Part shown: in pieces, positions 1 to 10,151 of the stretch
Layout of the letters: each line of letters starts with the position of its first letter
How positions within the stretch are numbered: the stretch's first letter is position 1
Source: Plantago ovata
Lineage: Eukaryota; Streptophyta; Magnoliopsida; Lamiales; Plantaginaceae
NCBI GenBank assembly: GCA_028274465.1
Contig: CM051455.1
Coordinates: 90,962,365-91,026,364, forward strand
DNA length: 64,000 nt
Reading direction: 5' to 3'
Position numbers and translations under genes: made by a program
The notes under the pieces: generated by a model
Databases searched by the model: none
Told to the model about the DNA's origin: nothing
The model's input: the letters and a program-made list of their open reading frames with translations, nothing else

Positions 1-861
1 TTTAGATAGATCAAAGAAATAAAGCAATAACTCAGAGTATAATGCGCGATATAGCCATTAGCATAATTATTAACCCTTCGCTAAGAAATCACATACTATC
101 ACCAACGAGAAGTTTAGCTACTCATAGTTGTCATGCAATCAACAGAAATCATACCACGAATGAATGAAAACATGATGAAAGATATATAAATATAAATAGA
201 AAAATTGTAAGATACAATGTTACCGATGGTTGTCAATCTCCGAAGAATCGCGATCTTACAAGCTCCAAATTGCTAAGAAAAAGTATCTCGTAAGCTAAGA
301 ACCCCCAGAACAGGCTCTGGGAAATTCCTACCTAAAACTACAGAGAAAGGTGAGAGAAAAGGTCTGGAAAAGTATGAAAAACGGAGAAAACTGAGCAACT
401 ATATATAGACTTTCGAATTGTGTGGGGCGAAGGGCCCCACACACCGGGCGATTCGCCTGGTGTGGGGCGATTCGCCCCACGTCCCGGAAGACTCGCCCGG
501 GAGTTTTTTTCGGCCCAGAACGCGTTTTCGATGCATTGTTGGATTTCTTCCCCTTTTCGGACTCGGTTTCTGACTTCTAGTGACCTTCTAGCCTCCAGAT
601 TCGACCCCTAGACTTCAAATCCTATCCGGAATCTTTCAGATACTCCAACTAAGCTTCTGGAACACCAATTCCTTGTCTACTTCAATATAATTGCCCGGAA
701 AACCTTGTTTTCAACCAAAACCTGTAAAATAAAAACTAAAGGGAAACGTGACACTATTCTAATAAAATGCTCTAAAATATAGCTATATAGCTAAATTAAC
801 ATAGAGGATAGCTAAAATAGGTGAAAAAGAGTCAAATGAAAGTGTAAATACACATTCATCA
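1..861 (-). repeat. 3' LTR of E1 (partial)
   Basis: It matches 7530-8383 closely in sequence and order and ends with TTCATCA at 861. It holds the palindromic TATA box at 399-408, with the GC-rich palindrome array at about 423-510 (upstream on the minus strand). The inner U5 part lies left of the window. Confidence 0.93.
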
Positions 862-880
862 AACTCCCCAAACCGAACCT
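862..880 (-). other. Polypurine tract of E1
   Basis: Read on the minus strand this is a G/T/A-rich run containing GGTTTGGGGAGTT directly before the LTR start TGATGAA. That is the expected place for the plus-strand DNA priming site. The same run borders the LTRs of E2, E4 and E5. Confidence 0.75.
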
Positions 881-2414
881 TTGCTTGACCTCAAGCAACT
901 AAGCTAGACTCTAATGCAAAAAACAAAGCAACACAAAAAATGGAGTCTCATGCCAAATGAAATGAACTAATCTACTGAATCTATCAAAAAACATATGAAC
1001 AAGAACCATATAAATCAAAACATGAATATAGGTTGAAGAATGCCTCGATTGATTCATACACATCCACATAAGCACTTATGTCAAGACAAGATAGTCTCTC
1101 GTAACATTCTCTACCTGGACCTAGTCAGTGACGACGTAATGAAACATGTTAGAATACGAATGGTTGTCCCGTGCCTATGAAACTGAGGACTTACTATTGT
1201 TCACCAAGTTAAGACTTTTCCTCAAAGAGGTCGAACCAATACTGGCTCTCATCAAACGAAGGACGGTTCCCTATAAAAGATAACACTCCCCTATTCTACC
1301 CATCTCTCAAGCAAAGCATTTAGCTTTTCACCACTTCTTGAATGGCAGGACGAGGGTGGTCTAGAACAGATGACACTCAAAAACAAAAGAAAAGATAGAA
1401 AATTACAACACGATTACGAATATTACAAGAATTGGAAAATGAGACACAACACTTTGCTAAACTGCTATTTGGCTTTCTATTTTTTCTGGACCCTTCTTTG
1501 CTTTTTGGGGTCTTTTCTCTTTTTTTCTTTCTTTTTTTTTCTTTTCCAGTTTCTTTTTCTTTTTTTTCCTAGAAATTTTTCTTTTTTTCTCTTTTTTTTT
1601 CGATTTTTTTAAGCCAGCAGTAGCACAACGAAAAAGAAATAAAATGACTCACAAACGACTTTCCAAAACCTATTCGAAAGAATAGGTTGGAGTACAAAAT
1701 TTACGAGAAAGGAAAAATAAACTCACAACACAGAAATGAAAAACGAAAAACAAGTCTAATGATAGTATAACCCCCTCCCCAAACCTATTCGAAAGAATAG
1801 GTTGCAAACAAAGGATCACACAACCTCACACTACCTCCTTCCTAGGCATTTAGCAATCTCAAAGCATGGTGAAGACTTGTTGCCTCTTAGGTACATAATT
1901 ACTCGGGAAAACAACCATAAGACCCTAACATGCATCATCCTATTATAAAGGCCTTCGTGAACCGCAGTAGAGAAAACACCACTAAGTGATGTCGAGACTA
2001 CCAAGCTTAACTAAGTGCAATACATAAATGTGACAAGCCAAGCGAGAAAAACCTCAAATAAATCCATAGAGACGAAGCATATGATTAATGGCATAATTAG
2101 TTGATCTACCCAATAAAAAAGTCCAAAAAATTTGGCAATAAACTCCATATAAAACATGCAAAACTATCCTAGGATGAATGTAGTGAATGCAACCTAAAAA
2201 CTAAGAAAGCAGTAAATGTGCAAATGCAAATGCAAACAAAAACAAGATACCAATCAACACAAAGCCAAACAATACTTAACATCGCGGTTCACATCCCATC
2301 CCCCTTATGATACTTAAGCTAGTCCCTAGCAAAAGAGAATGAGTAATAAGAAGTGATACTAGATGTTACCGAATGGTTTGGCCTCGGTTGGCTGAGAGTG
2401 GACATGTGAAAAGA
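881..2414 (-). other. Conserved noncoding 3' region of E1
   Basis: No coding frame is supportable here. The block contains a long T-rich tract at about 1475-1613 (purine-rich in the element's sense strand) and two copies of a 22-nt hairpin, at 1667-1688 and 1782-1803. Near-identical blocks lie at the same place in E2 (28007-29520), E4 (46102-47450) and E5 (58721-60000). The autonomous and the polymerase-less elements therefore share it, which suggests cis-acting function. Apparent small reading frames in the T-rich tract are low-complexity artefacts. Confidence 0.8.
1667..1803 (-). other. Paired 22-nt perfect hairpins in the 3' region of E1
   Basis: The two copies occupy 1667-1688 and 1782-1803. 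Each is AACCTATTC, a 4-nt loop, then GAATAGGTT, a perfect 9-bp stem. The plus-strand loop is GAAA closed by C-G; the element's sense-strand loop is TTTC. The pair is repeated at the same spacing in E2, E4 and E5. Confidence 0.8.
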
Positions 2415-3758
2415 CTAGTCATGGGGATTGTAATCCCCATAATAGTCCCTCCACATGTCAGACAAGAGATCATTGGACCACTGTAGATCCTCATGTTGTT
2501 GCTGAATGAACTGTTGTTGCTCCCATCTTTCTTGCCTATCCTCACGGCGATGCTCCTCAAATATCTCCCAATCGCGGTTGCACTGGGCAATGTGCCCGTC
2601 GAAGTCTTGTCGCAGTCCTTGGACAGAAGTGGTCAAGGCTGCAGCACTAGCATCAACTCTATCGAAGCGATCGTCGAGGTAGGCCCGGAATTCAGAGAAG
2701 TCAATACCTCGAGACCCCTGTGGTGCTCGAGGCGGTGCATGTGGTCCTCTATGGACAAAAGGAATATCCGGGATAGGGGCTTGGCCATCATCAGCTTCCA
2801 TAGCATCCTCATAGTCATTTTCATTATCCGAATCGGACGGTCGGAAGGGTGCTTCTACATTAGCAGCGACAGCCGTGGGGTTCTTCATTTGATACCTAGC
2901 AAGCTGTACATCAATAGTCGAGGGTGTAAGGGCAGCGACCTCGCAATCCCCCTCATCAATGTCCTCGACCCCGTAATATTTGCAGTAGGCAGTGATGAAG
3001 CTCGGAAAGATGAAGGGCTTCTTCTTCTTTTCCCAATGGCGCTCATACTCCTCATACATGACGTGACCGACGTCGATGCGATGCTTGTCTATCAAGCAGT
3101 AGAGGAGCTCGGCGTAATTTGGTTGTACCCAAGTGTCATTCTTCCTAGGGATCAAGTTGAAGATGCAGAATTTCATCATCACTTTAGCCTCGATACTAAG
3201 GTCGCTCTGACGGATCCGTGCAGGTTCTGCTCCGGTTTCTGGATACCTGTACTCCCTGTTGCAGATCACGTCCGTAATGTATCTTCCTATCCCCCTAGAG
3301 GCCCTCGAATATTCGTAGGCATGGTTGCTCCCTGTGTAATCCCGTTGCCCAAAATGGATGAATGGAGAAATTGTTTCTGGCGTCCATGGTACTATTAGGC
3401 CTCGAACTAGTACCCCCTCATTCTCCTCAAGATCAGTGAATCCAGCGTAGAACTCTTGGAGGAGGCTCATGTCGTACCCCCCCTTGAATCTGTTTGAACT
3501 ATACCAAACCCAATTCCTTTTTGTCGCCAATCGGGGGAGCGTCCTGTACCCCGCCGTTTGAGCTACCTCATCCGGAATATCTATTCGCCTGTCTGGTATG
3601 ATCGATCTACAACCTTGGGATAGCTCCGCTTCGAGCCTTTGTTGGACATCTATCGCAGCTAGAGACAACTCGAACACGTCGTGAGAAGGTTGGGAGCTTG
3701 ATGCTACCCCCTTTCCCTTATTGCTCGAGCCAGCTTTCCTTGATCCTCTTGGAGCCAT
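2415..3758 (-). CDS. ORF2 of E1: Transposase_32-like / env-position protein, intact
   Basis: This is an uninterrupted 447-codon frame from the start MAPRG at 3758; an in-frame upstream ATG lies in the presumed intron. The N-terminus is basic and Ser-rich. The middle third resembles the plant domain annotated 'putative plant transposon protein' (Transposase_32), with a surface YSSNRFKG, then VRGLIVPW, then MKFCIFNLIP, then ELLYCLIDKHRIDVGHV, then FPSFITAYC. The C-terminus is acidic, then charged and Gln-rich (EEHRREDRQERWEQQQ), and looks coiled-coil. It occupies the place where Athila elements carry an env-like ORF, but I see no signal peptide or membrane segment. The biochemical function is unknown. 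It is the only large complete gene in the window without a stop or frameshift. The family identification is from memory of the domain pattern. Confidence 0.75.
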   Translation of the reverse strand: MAPRGSRKAGSSNKGKGVASSSQPSHDVFELSLAAIDVQQRLEAELSQGCRSIIPDRRIDIPDEVAQTAGYRTLPRLATKRNWVWYSSNRFKGGYDMSLLQEFYAGFTDLEENEGVLVRGLIVPWTPETISPFIHFGQRDYTGSNHAYEYSRASRGIGRYITDVICNREYRYPETGAEPARIRQSDLSIEAKVMMKFCIFNLIPRKNDTWVQPNYAELLYCLIDKHRIDVGHVMYEEYERHWEKKKKPFIFPSFITAYCKYYGVEDIDEGDCEVAALTPSTIDVQLARYQMKNPTAVAANVEAPFRPSDSDNENDYEDAMEADDGQAPIPDIPFVHRGPHAPPRAPQGSRGIDFSEFRAYLDDRFDRVDASAAALTTSVQGLRQDFDGHIAQCNRDWEIFEEHRREDRQERWEQQQFIQQQHEDLQWSNDLLSDMWRDYYGDYNPHD

Positions 3759-3763
3759 GATTC

Positions 3764-4305
3764 CTACAAACAACAATTAGTATCTTGTATGACACAAAAC
3801 AGACTTATGCATATGCAAATGTACGAGCGAACAAACGAGCGACATATACAACAATCGAACTCCTCAAAAACCCAATGTCTAGTCTAGCTACTTCATCATG
3901 CAACATATCAATGTAACTACTACAATCACATATCACATTATATGCTCTTGCTAGACAACAAATGCCTTGAATTATAAGGCTCAAATCATACCATAGTAAC
4001 AAAAATCTAACATCATAAATCCTCAACTTCATCAATCATGCATTCTACCTTTACACCCATCATTATCATATCAACAAACACAAGTTTAAACATGGAATGA
4101 AAGTAAAAGATACATTGCCTAACAAGATATATCATCTAGTAGCAAAAATCTCAAACCAACAAACCAAGCCTAATTGAACATGCAATTGATAGTGAATAAC
4201 GTTTCTAATCACACAAATTATCAACCCATACATCATAAAAAGCTTAATTGAAGCATAATTCAAAAAACCCCCAAATTTGAAAAATTAGGGTTCATGTGAG
4301 ATTAC
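3764..4305 (-). other. Probable leader intron before ORF2 of E1
   Basis: On the minus strand a donor GAG|GTAATC lies at 4305 and an acceptor TTTGTAG|GAATC at 3764, six bases before the ORF2 ATG. The sequence between is AT-rich and noncoding, about 542 nt. The same donor and acceptor flank the corresponding segment of E3. Splicing is inferred from consensus and position only. Confidence 0.55.
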
Positions 4306-4645
4306 CTCAAATCCGAAGTTTGAATGAACTAGGAAGAAATTTGTTCGGATGAAAAGATAGAGCACGTAACGGGCTTCGATTGAAGCTAAAAAACACACAA
4401 ATTGATGGAATAATGAAGAAGTTATGAAGGATTGAAGATATTTTGAAAATTGGTGAATTTTTTGGAGTAAGATGAAGAAGATGAAGTAAAATGAGAGAAA
4501 TGGGGGGAGACCCCCGTTTTTCTTCTCAGCAGTGACGCCGGGCGAGTCACCCCAGGCCTGGGGCGAGTCGCCCCGCGCGTCCAGAGACCGCGGAGCTCTC
4601 TGGACACGTGGGGCGATTCGCCCCCGACCTCCTGTGGCGGGGAGA
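4306..4645 (-). promoter_or_regulatory. GC-palindrome array and CT-rich leader upstream of ORF2 (E1)
   Basis: Reading toward ORF2, a GC-rich array of GGGGCGA/TCGCCCC-type palindromes at about 4540-4645 is followed by AAAAACG and a pyrimidine-rich stretch (repeated CTTCATCTTCTTC-like runs) that resembles a plant 5' untranslated exon ending at the donor at 4306. The array resembles the one next to the LTR TATA box. No clear TATA box lies between array and leader, so an internal promoter is only a possibility. Confidence 0.45.
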
Positions 4646-4831
4646 CGAAACTTTCGAAAGAAAACGCGATTTTTAATCCCCGAAAATATTTTACTCATAA
4701 AACCACTCGAAAAAGCTCACTCAAACATAACATAAGCACATACGACACCGAGACGAACAAATTCACATATGAAAAGAAAATTGTTCAAGTATGAATGCAT
4801 GCAATAAAGCGGTAAAAAAGCGATAAAAACT

Positions 4832-4847
4832 CCGGGTTGCCTCTCGG
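4832..4847 (-). other. Conserved hairpin after gag-protease (E1)
   Basis: On the sense strand it reads roughly CCG(A/G)GAGGCAACCCGG, a G/C stem with an AGGCAA-type loop, about 110 nt downstream of the protease stop. E2 (31966-31981) and E3 (56463-56476) carry it at the same place. GGGAGGCAACCC motifs are, as I recall, recurrent in Athila-type elements. Confidence 0.55.
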
Positions 4848-4954
4848 ATAGCGCCATTGTTTAAAGTCTTTGACTCGACTCCTGATTGCGCCTAGCTCTT
4901 CTTCTTGAGGGTACTAGACTTCCCCTTCATGGATCTTCTCCTCATGCCACGAAC

Positions 4955-7041
4955 CTATGAATAAGAATGAACATAGACAGCAAGACCACAGTAGTTAATT
5001 GTGTGAGAAGTATCAGGTGGATCAGATATGGCTCGCAACACATGTCGCTTGCCATCCACCTCAGTGGTGCAAGTCCTTCGGTAGATGTCTATCACTGAGC
5101 GTAGCTTAGTCAAGAACGTTCGCCCCAAGAGAACGACATCCCCCATCCCAAGTGTAGACATCGGCATAACTACAAAATTGGTGTATACAGAAGCTTCACC
5201 AATTTTGACCAATACATTCTTCACAACGCCTTCGGGTCTCACAAAGGATCCATCTGCCAGTTGCACAATAGCCTTATGCTCAGATAGTTTTCCAAGGCTA
5301 CTCTTCTCGAACACATTCATAGGGAGCACATTAGAGTAGGATCCCGTGTCTAGTGTGGCACGGACATCTTCAAGCTCACCAATCCCGACCTTAACATCGA
5401 AACTTTGAGGGAGTGGCTCGGGATCCTCTTGCTCCTCTTCACTCTCGTCAGAACCAAGGTCCTTCTCTTCTTCCTTAGCCTGTGGGGGCACTTCCCCCTT
5501 GCAACACTCGCACCTAGCAACCTTCTTGATGGTGATTTCAACAGGTAGATCACCCACCAAGGTAATGGACATCGACTTCTCAGTGTTGCTAGGCAGCTTG
5601 CCTTGCTCCCTACTTGCTCCTCGGTCGATCAACTCTTGCATCTTTTGTTGGGCAAGCCTAGTGCTCTCTTCCAATCGATCAAGTCTCGCCCTAGTCTTCT
5701 CAGAATCTTCTTCATAACGTTTGAGAAAACTTTGGGTGTGATCAACCATCTTTTGCAAGTTCTGAATCAGTTGAGCCGACTTCGACTTCGGTTGCTCTTT
5801 CAGAGCGGGGTTTTCGCAGTGGTCATTACCATAGTTAAGCCTACTATGGTCTTGGTTAGGGCCATAAGTTTGGCTATCCGGTGCATATCCTTCATTGTTT
5901 CGGAAACCTCTTCTCCAAAATCAACCTCGAGGATTCCTACCATCTTGTCCGTAGCTAGCTTCTTGAGTACCAAGCTCCGTAGCAAAGGCTTCCTCTTCGC
6001 CTCCTTGAGCCCAGTTTCCATCATCATACGCAAGCTCCGATCTACACATATGAGCCCCATGTCCATAGTTCTTGCATATTCGGCAAACTTCGTTCAAAAC
6101 AGTTGTTCTAGTGGCGCTCTTGAGGACTTACTTCAATTCGTTGGTAAGCGCTCGAATTGATCCCCATTCCCCCTATACATAGGGGCTTCTTGAGTAGGTG
6201 GAGCTTCAGGTCCACGTCTCCTAACCATTGCCCTTGGGTCCTTGAACTGCAAACCCTTAGCAATCCTTTCGAAAACTGCCCATTCGGCTTCTGTGGTTTC
6301 CTCCCAAATATTGCCACGGCATTGGAAGTCCACCACTTGTTGGTTCTCGAAGGTTAGTCCATCGTAGAAGTGTTGGACTTGATCAGAAAGCTCAAAACCA
6401 TGGTGAGGGCACTTGTTCATGAGGTCTTGGAACCTCTCAAACGCGGTGTAGATGGTCTCATCATAGTCCTGTTTGAATCCTGTGATTTGCGCCTTAAGCG
6501 CGGTAGTCAAGGTGTGAGGGAAGTATTTTTCCATGAAAGCTAAAAAAACCTTCTCCCAAGTGTCCAGCGAGCCCGCCGGTAGAGAACTCAACCACGACTT
6601 GGCTCTGTCGCCAAGCCCCATAGCAAAAACCTTCATCCTCAACTCATCCGTTGTTATTTCAGCTCCGGGTCGTGGGAGTTGGTTGACGAAATCATCGATA
6701 TCGTGCAAGTACCCCATCATATCTTCCCTTGTTAAGCCATCGAACCTCGGAAGTTGTTGGAATGCGTGGTTTTTTATTTCCAGATCTCCAGTTGCATACG
6801 AAAGAACAATCGTCGATCCCCTCATACGATCCTTGGAGGGTTGAACCCATGCTTTCAGTGGTCTAGCTTCTGCCATTCCGTCGATTTCCTTGAAAAGACT
6901 GTGTAGAGATTCAGAGAAATCGGTATCCTTTATTTCCTCGAGTGCACGCCTTTGAAGTAGTCACCTTCTTTGGTGGTAGACTCTGTCGATCTCAGCAATT
7001 GAATCAGCAAGTGGTGTTCCTCTAGATCGTGTATGTGGCAT
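4955..7041 (-). pseudogene. gag-protease of E1 (Athila-type capsid and aspartic protease), broken
   Basis: The frame starts at the ATG at 7041 (MPHTRS...). The capsid part has the plant Athila gag pattern: NHAFQQLPRF, LRMKVFAMGLGDRAKSWL, then CPHHGFELSD...FYDGL. A CX2CX3GHX4C zinc knuckle (CRICKNYGHGAHMC) follows near 6075-6030, then a coiled-coil segment, and a retropepsin with ATLDTGSYSNVLP (DTG at about 5340-5350) and a downstream LLGRTFL. Defects: a TGA at 6961-6963, a one-base deletion near 6140, a TGA at 5921-5923, and an early TAG at 4955 about 20 codons before the normal end. It would make virion core and protease but no polymerase. It is not the same gag as that of E4. Confidence 0.85.
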
Positions 7042-7167
7042 ACACTATCTGTAAAAACTAGGAAAGCAGTGTCAGAGAGAGAGATTAAATAGGAAAACTA
7101 AAAACTACTAGAACTAGGAATTGAATGCTGAAAATATAAACAAATTAAACAGAAAAAAGGAGTATAT

Positions 7168-7185
7168 TCCCCGGCAACGGCGCCA
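7168..7185 (-). other. Primer-binding site of E1, tRNA-Asp
   Basis: The plus strand reads TCCCCGGCAACGGCGCCA, which as I recall is the 3' end of plant tRNA-Asp(GTC). The minus strand is thus a perfect 18-nt primer-binding site, three bases from the LTR. This site is typical of Athila/Tat elements. Confidence 0.9.
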
Positions 7186-7188
7186 ATT

Positions 7189-8383
7189 TGATGAAACGGT
7201 TTGTCAACTCAATTAATCAAATAAATTTGTATTTAGCCAAAGGCAATTCACAACTACAACGAAAACCGTAGTGTAGCAGTAGAGTAACCTCGAGTGTCGA
7301 TCTCTAAGGACTATAACTAGCTTTATCTAATCTAACTTAAGAATATAAAACAGCAGACGACTTAGCAAAGGTTTTTCTTAACAGATAATGGAGATTGGTG
7401 ATAGTATGGTCATTCAAAGCATAACAGGTTAACAATCATGCATAAATTCCTCGGCTTTGCATGGAGATCTTTGATCAATGAATTATCTAGTTGTGTTCCG
7501 TAATTATTCAACACTACGAAGATATAGATTTAGATAGATCAAAGAAATAAAGCAATAACTCAGAGTATAATGCGCGATATAGCCATTAGCATAATTATTA
7601 ACCCTTCGCTAAGAAATCACATACTATCACCAACGAGAAGTTTAGCTACTCATAGTTGTCATGCAATCAACATAAATCATACCACGAATGAATGAAAACA
7701 TGATGAAAGATATATAAATATAAATAGAAAAACTGTAAGATACAATGTTACCGAAGGTTGTCAATCTCCGAAGAATTGCGATCTTACAAGCTCCAAATTG
7801 CTAAGAAAAAGTATCTCCTAAGCTAAGAACCCCCAGAACAGGCTCTGGGAAATTCCTACCTAAAAATACAGAGAAAGGTGAGAGAAAAGGTCTGGAAAAG
7901 TATGAAAAATGGAGAAAACTGAGCAACTATATATAGGCTTTCGAATTTTGTGGGGCGAAGGGCACCAAACACCGGGCGATTCGCCTAGTGTGGGGCGATT
8001 CGCCCCACGTCCCGGGCGACTCGCCCGGGATTGTTTTTCGGCCCATAACGCATTTTCGACGCGTTTTTGGATTTCGTCCCCTTTTCGGACTCGTTTTCTG
8101 ACTTCTAGTGACCTTCTAGCCTCCATATTCGACCCCTAGACTTCAAATCCTATCCGGAATCTTTCAGATACTCCAAATAGGCTTCTGGAAAACCAATTCC
8201 TTGTCTACTTCAATATAATTGCCCGAAAAACCTCGTTTTTCAACCAAAACCTGTAAAATAAAAACTAAAGGGAAACGTGACACTATTCTAATAAAATGCA
8301 CCAAAATATTGCTAAATTAACATAGAGGATAGCTAAAATAGGTGAAAAAGACTCAAATGAAAGTGTAAAATACACATTCATCA
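7189..8383 (-). repeat. 5' LTR of E1
   Basis: The repeat is 1195 bp with 7-bp inverted ends TGATGAA and TTCATCA. It is nearly identical to 1-861 over the shared part. It belongs to LTR subtype A, with 'AACCCTTCGCTAAGAAATC' in the middle, like E3 and E4. Confidence 0.95.
7927..8029 (-). promoter_or_regulatory. LTR promoter of E1: TATA box with GC-palindrome array
   Basis: The TATA box CTATATATAG is at 7927-7936. Immediately upstream on the minus strand (about 7950-8029) lie several GGGCGATTCGCC-type palindromes. The same arrangement recurs in every LTR of this family in the window. Confidence 0.7.
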
Positions 8384-9065
8384 GTCTACTTAGAACAACC
8401 TCCTGGCTTTGAACTTCCCTCAGAAACCAAGATGGTATACAAGCTTCAGATAGCTGTATATGGTTTAAGCAAGCACCAAGAGCTTGGTATGATACCTTGG
8501 CCAACTTCTTGCTGGATAATGGTTTCAAGAAAGGTGAAGTTGACAAAACCTTGTTTACCATGAACCATGATGGTAAAATACTCTTAGTTCAGATTTATGT
8601 GGATGACATAATATTTGGATCTAAGGACAAGCAACTTTGTGATGATTTTGCCAAGCTCATGACAAATAAATTTGAAATGAGTATGATGGGAAAATTGAAT
8701 TATTTCCTAGGAATGCAAGTCAAGCAACTCAAAGATGGAATATTCATAAATCAAGCAAAGTATGCGAAAGAAATGCTCATAAAGTTAGGATCAAAGAGGA
8801 AGAAAAACCTGAAAAGATCCCTATGAGTGTTGGTACCAAATTGGGCTATACTAAAGAAGATAAAAGTGCTGAAGAACACAAGTATAGGAAGCTCATTGGT
8901 TCCTTGTTGTATTTAACAGCAAGTAAACCTGACATTCAGTATGTTGTTTGTGTGTGTGCAAGATTTCAATCTGATCCAAGAGAATCACACTACAAAAAGG
9001 CACTTAAGATACTGAAATATGTCAAAGGTATAGTCAATGCTGGATTATTGTTAGGAAACTTGTAA
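8384..9065 (+). pseudogene. Reverse transcriptase C-terminal part of C1
   Basis: It contains the end of the copia reverse transcriptase, including the catalytic motif QIYVDDIIFG (near 8600) and the downstream YFLGMQV and YRKLIGSLLYLTASKPDI blocks that lead into RNase H. Frameshifts occur near 8470 (a lost base in the YGLKQAPRAW block) and near 8788. The frame ends at 9063-9065 in KYVKGIVNAGLLLGNL, so RNase H is missing, apparently by deletion into the 3' noncoding region. It is a relic of gag-pol that cannot be functional. Confidence 0.85.
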
Positions 9066-10051
9066 TTTTGATGAGCATTAACCACGCTAAATTAAGAAAA
9101 GTCCAGTAACTAGTACTCTTAAGGTCCATAGGAATTTAGAAGTTAAGGACATTGTAAAAGAGGAACGTTTGCTGAAGACTTAGAGTAGGTGCTAGATAGG
9201 TTAGTTTTAACGCTTATGATGTATCTTGTTTTCTGAAAAGAAATACAACCTATTGAAGCATTTGCTGATGATGTACTTTGTTTACACAACAACTATTGAA
9301 ACGAAGATCTGAAGACTAGAAGATTTCTGAAGACTGGTATCTACAAAGCAAGTTGCTCAGAAAGTGGAAACTTCAGCAACAGCTTGCATAAGTGAAATCT
9401 AAACGACGAGTAGGTTGTGCTTGCTGAAACTGAGACTGACCACTGCTGATGAACATTGTGACCTCTGCTGAAAGTACTTGCATTTGCGCTCCAACGTTAC
9501 TGTTTGAATTTCATTCAAATGAACAGTAAACGCAAAGCATGCACGTAAGGACATGAAGACTAGAAGACAAATAAAGGACCTGCTGAAGTAACAAAGCAAG
9601 TAGTGACATCTTAAGGAACAAAGCTTTAGAATTCAAAATTCAAACGACTCCCTGATTCACTATAATAGAGGTATCCGGCAAGAGTTGAAGTGTGTCAACA
9701 ACGTGATCAAACTCTCACTTGTGCTTTAAACTCACATACCTTCAAACACTCTTTAACTGCCAATGATCCGTCCAAGACTTAAAGCTTGAAACACGGCTAA
9801 GAAAATTAGTTAAGTGTTCTTTCTTTCGAACAAGAACAGTCTTGACACCAGAAACAATCAACTTACTTACTGCAAAGTAGTCAAGTTTGTTTGTCTTAGA
9901 TTACTTGGTGTAGCTGATAAGTTATATCAAGTCATCTCACCCAAACATCTCTAACTGAAAATACACCTTTCAAGCGTAAATTCAGGGGGAACTTAATCGA
10001 GCATAGAGTTGCTGATTAAAGTCCAAGTTTGTGGAGAACAAGGTTTCGTTC
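9066..10051 (+). other. Noncoding 3' / probable LTR-region sequence of C1
   Basis: No coding frame is supportable. The stretch carries many TTGCTGA/TCAGCAA words like the rest of this copia family, a TATA-like ACTATAATAG near 9659-9668, and a purine run TCAGGGGGAAC near 9980. LTR borders could not be fixed because the gap cuts the sequence. Confidence 0.5.
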
Positions 10052-10151
10052 NNNNNNNNNNNNNNNNNNNNNNNNNNNNNNNNNNNNNNNNNNNNNNNNN
10101 NNNNNNNNNNNNNNNNNNNNNNNNNNNNNNNNNNNNNNNNNNNNNNNNNNN
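10052..10151. other. Assembly gap (100 N)
   Basis: Exactly 100 N separate plus-strand C1 from minus-strand C2. The round number suggests a scaffold join of unknown true length. Confidence 0.99.

Larger units (their letters stand above)
1..8383 (-). mobile_element. E1: Athila-family LTR element with gag-protease and ORF2, no polymerase
   Basis: This is a minus-strand LTR retrotransposon. Its right (5') LTR is complete at 7189-8383 and its left (3') LTR is cut by the window start. In transcription order it has a tRNA-Asp primer site, gag-protease (7041 to 4955), a GC-palindrome and CT-rich leader, a probable intron, ORF2 (3758 to 2415), a 1.5-kb noncoding 3' region and a purine tract. No reverse transcriptase, RNase H or integrase motif is visible in any frame between the LTRs, and no obvious deletion scar explains their absence. 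The right flank at 8384 is copia reverse-transcriptase sequence, so E1 inserted into C1. The target duplication cannot be checked because the left flank lies outside the window. Confidence 0.9.
8384..10051 (+). mobile_element. C1: copia (SIRE/Maximus-like) 3' fragment
   Basis: This plus-strand fragment starts inside the reverse transcriptase, where E1 cut it (the codons for [11 protein letters not shown] follow the LTR directly), and continues into noncoding 3' sequence up to the assembly gap. It is nearly identical to the same region of C2 on the opposite strand. The part 5' of the E1 insertion lies outside the window. Confidence 0.85.

Noticed and set aside
1370-1612. Phe/Leu-rich frames in T-rich tracts, also at 28579-28791 and 59302-59613
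   Set aside because: Homopolymer artefacts in the conserved noncoding 3' region.
2493-3398. A 301-codon plus-strand frame
   Set aside because: It is antisense to the clear ORF2 of E1 and has no recognisable domain; a shadow of the real gene.
7168-7185. tRNA-Asp gene
   Set aside because: Only the 18-nt 3' end complement is present next to an LTR; this is a primer-binding site, not a tRNA gene.
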